Origin: JBOFDK01 sp051656485 | GTDB taxonomy: Bacteria > Bacillota > Clostridia > Lachnospirales > Cellulosilyticaceae | Direction of reading: 5' to 3' | Length of the DNA stretch: 5,557 bases | NCBI GenBank assembly: GCA_051656485.1 | Contig: JBOGBZ010000069.1 | Location: 1 to 5,557, forward strand | Shown: piece after piece, positions 5,447-5,557 of the stretch | Layout: each line of letters begins with the position of its first letter | Position numbering within the stretch: position 1 is the stretch's first letter | Program-made: the position numbers and the translations under genes | The notes under the pieces: generated by a model | What the model was told of the DNA's origin: nothing | Seen by the model: the letters and a program-made list of their open reading frames with translations, nothing else | Database searches by the model: none

Positions 5447-5557
5447 ATGATTAAGGTGATGGCAAAAGGTAAGACTAAAAAAGCATTGAATAATGATAGA
5501 AAGAGAATGAAAAACTTGATGACTAAAAAAGATGAGATCAACTATGGATTTAAACTC
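5447..5557 (+). CDS. Partial lysine-rich reading frame, function unknown
   Basis: An open frame without stop runs to the window end (37 codons from this ATG, the C-terminus missing). The visible part is strongly basic: MIKVMAKGKTKKALNNDRKR, then an MKN-LMTKKDE stretch. I do not recognise the family. The start is uncertain. ATG 5447 has AGGTGG (5439-5444) only 2 nt upstream. ATG 5459 has AAGGTG abutting it. An in-frame ATG at 5429 sits right after the terminator T-tract with no ribosome binding site. No clear promoter is visible between the terminator and this frame. It is probably a real gene because it stays open and has purine-rich sequence upstream, but 111 bases are too few to be sure. 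Confidence 0.45.
   Translation, partial: MIKVMAKGKTKKALNNDRKRMKNLMTKKDEINYGFKL

Noticed and set aside
1..5557. A defence, toxin-antitoxin, CRISPR or mobile-element system
   Set aside because: No direct repeat array, transposase, integrase, nuclease or toxin-antitoxin gene pair is visible. The genes are mostly housekeeping and metal-homeostasis types.

Overview
The window looks like chromosomal core or near-core DNA from a low-GC Gram-positive bacterium, most likely a Clostridia member. The evidence is AT-rich coding sequence, strong AGGAGG-type ribosome binding sites, near-consensus sigma-A promoters, long hairpin-plus-T terminators, and the gene types (RF3, bacterial non-haem ferritin, ZIP transporter). 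A Lachnospiraceae or Cellulosilyticum-like host is a guess, not something the sequence proves. I see no mobile element, CRISPR array, tRNA or rRNA.

Layout, left to right. (1) A 200-residue protein of unknown function with a Cys-Cys-Cys-Asn-Cys tail (15-617, +) starts 8 nt after a perfect AGGAGG at the window edge. (2) It converges on prfC, peptide chain release factor 3 (654-2255, -). The two genes share one perfect 19-bp hairpin whose outermost three base pairs are the two stop codons. (3) A divergent intergenic region (2256-2478) carries a promoter for prfC, a near-perfect promoter for the next gene, and two dyad symmetries. (4) A HAD-IB type phosphatase gene (2479-3207, +) is closed by a long terminator. 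(5) A rightward set of three genes follows: a three-helix membrane protein with a TrkA-C/RCK_C domain (3321-4031), ferritin (4068-4580) and a ZupT-like ZIP metal transporter (4584-5384), closed by a terminator at 5391-5427. (6) A lysine-rich reading frame begins after that terminator and runs off the window end.

Functional reading: ferritin and the ZIP transporter are 3 nt apart and probably translationally coupled, giving a small divalent-metal import and iron storage module. The RCK_C membrane protein directly upstream suggests a link to cation handling, but its role is not established. prfC and the HAD gene are separate single-gene transcription units. I found no convincing evidence of an undescribed multi-gene system. 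The points most worth following up are the Cys-tailed orphan protein, the RCK_C membrane protein with its Trk-like Thr/Gly motif, the stop-codon hairpin and the dyad in the prfC leader.
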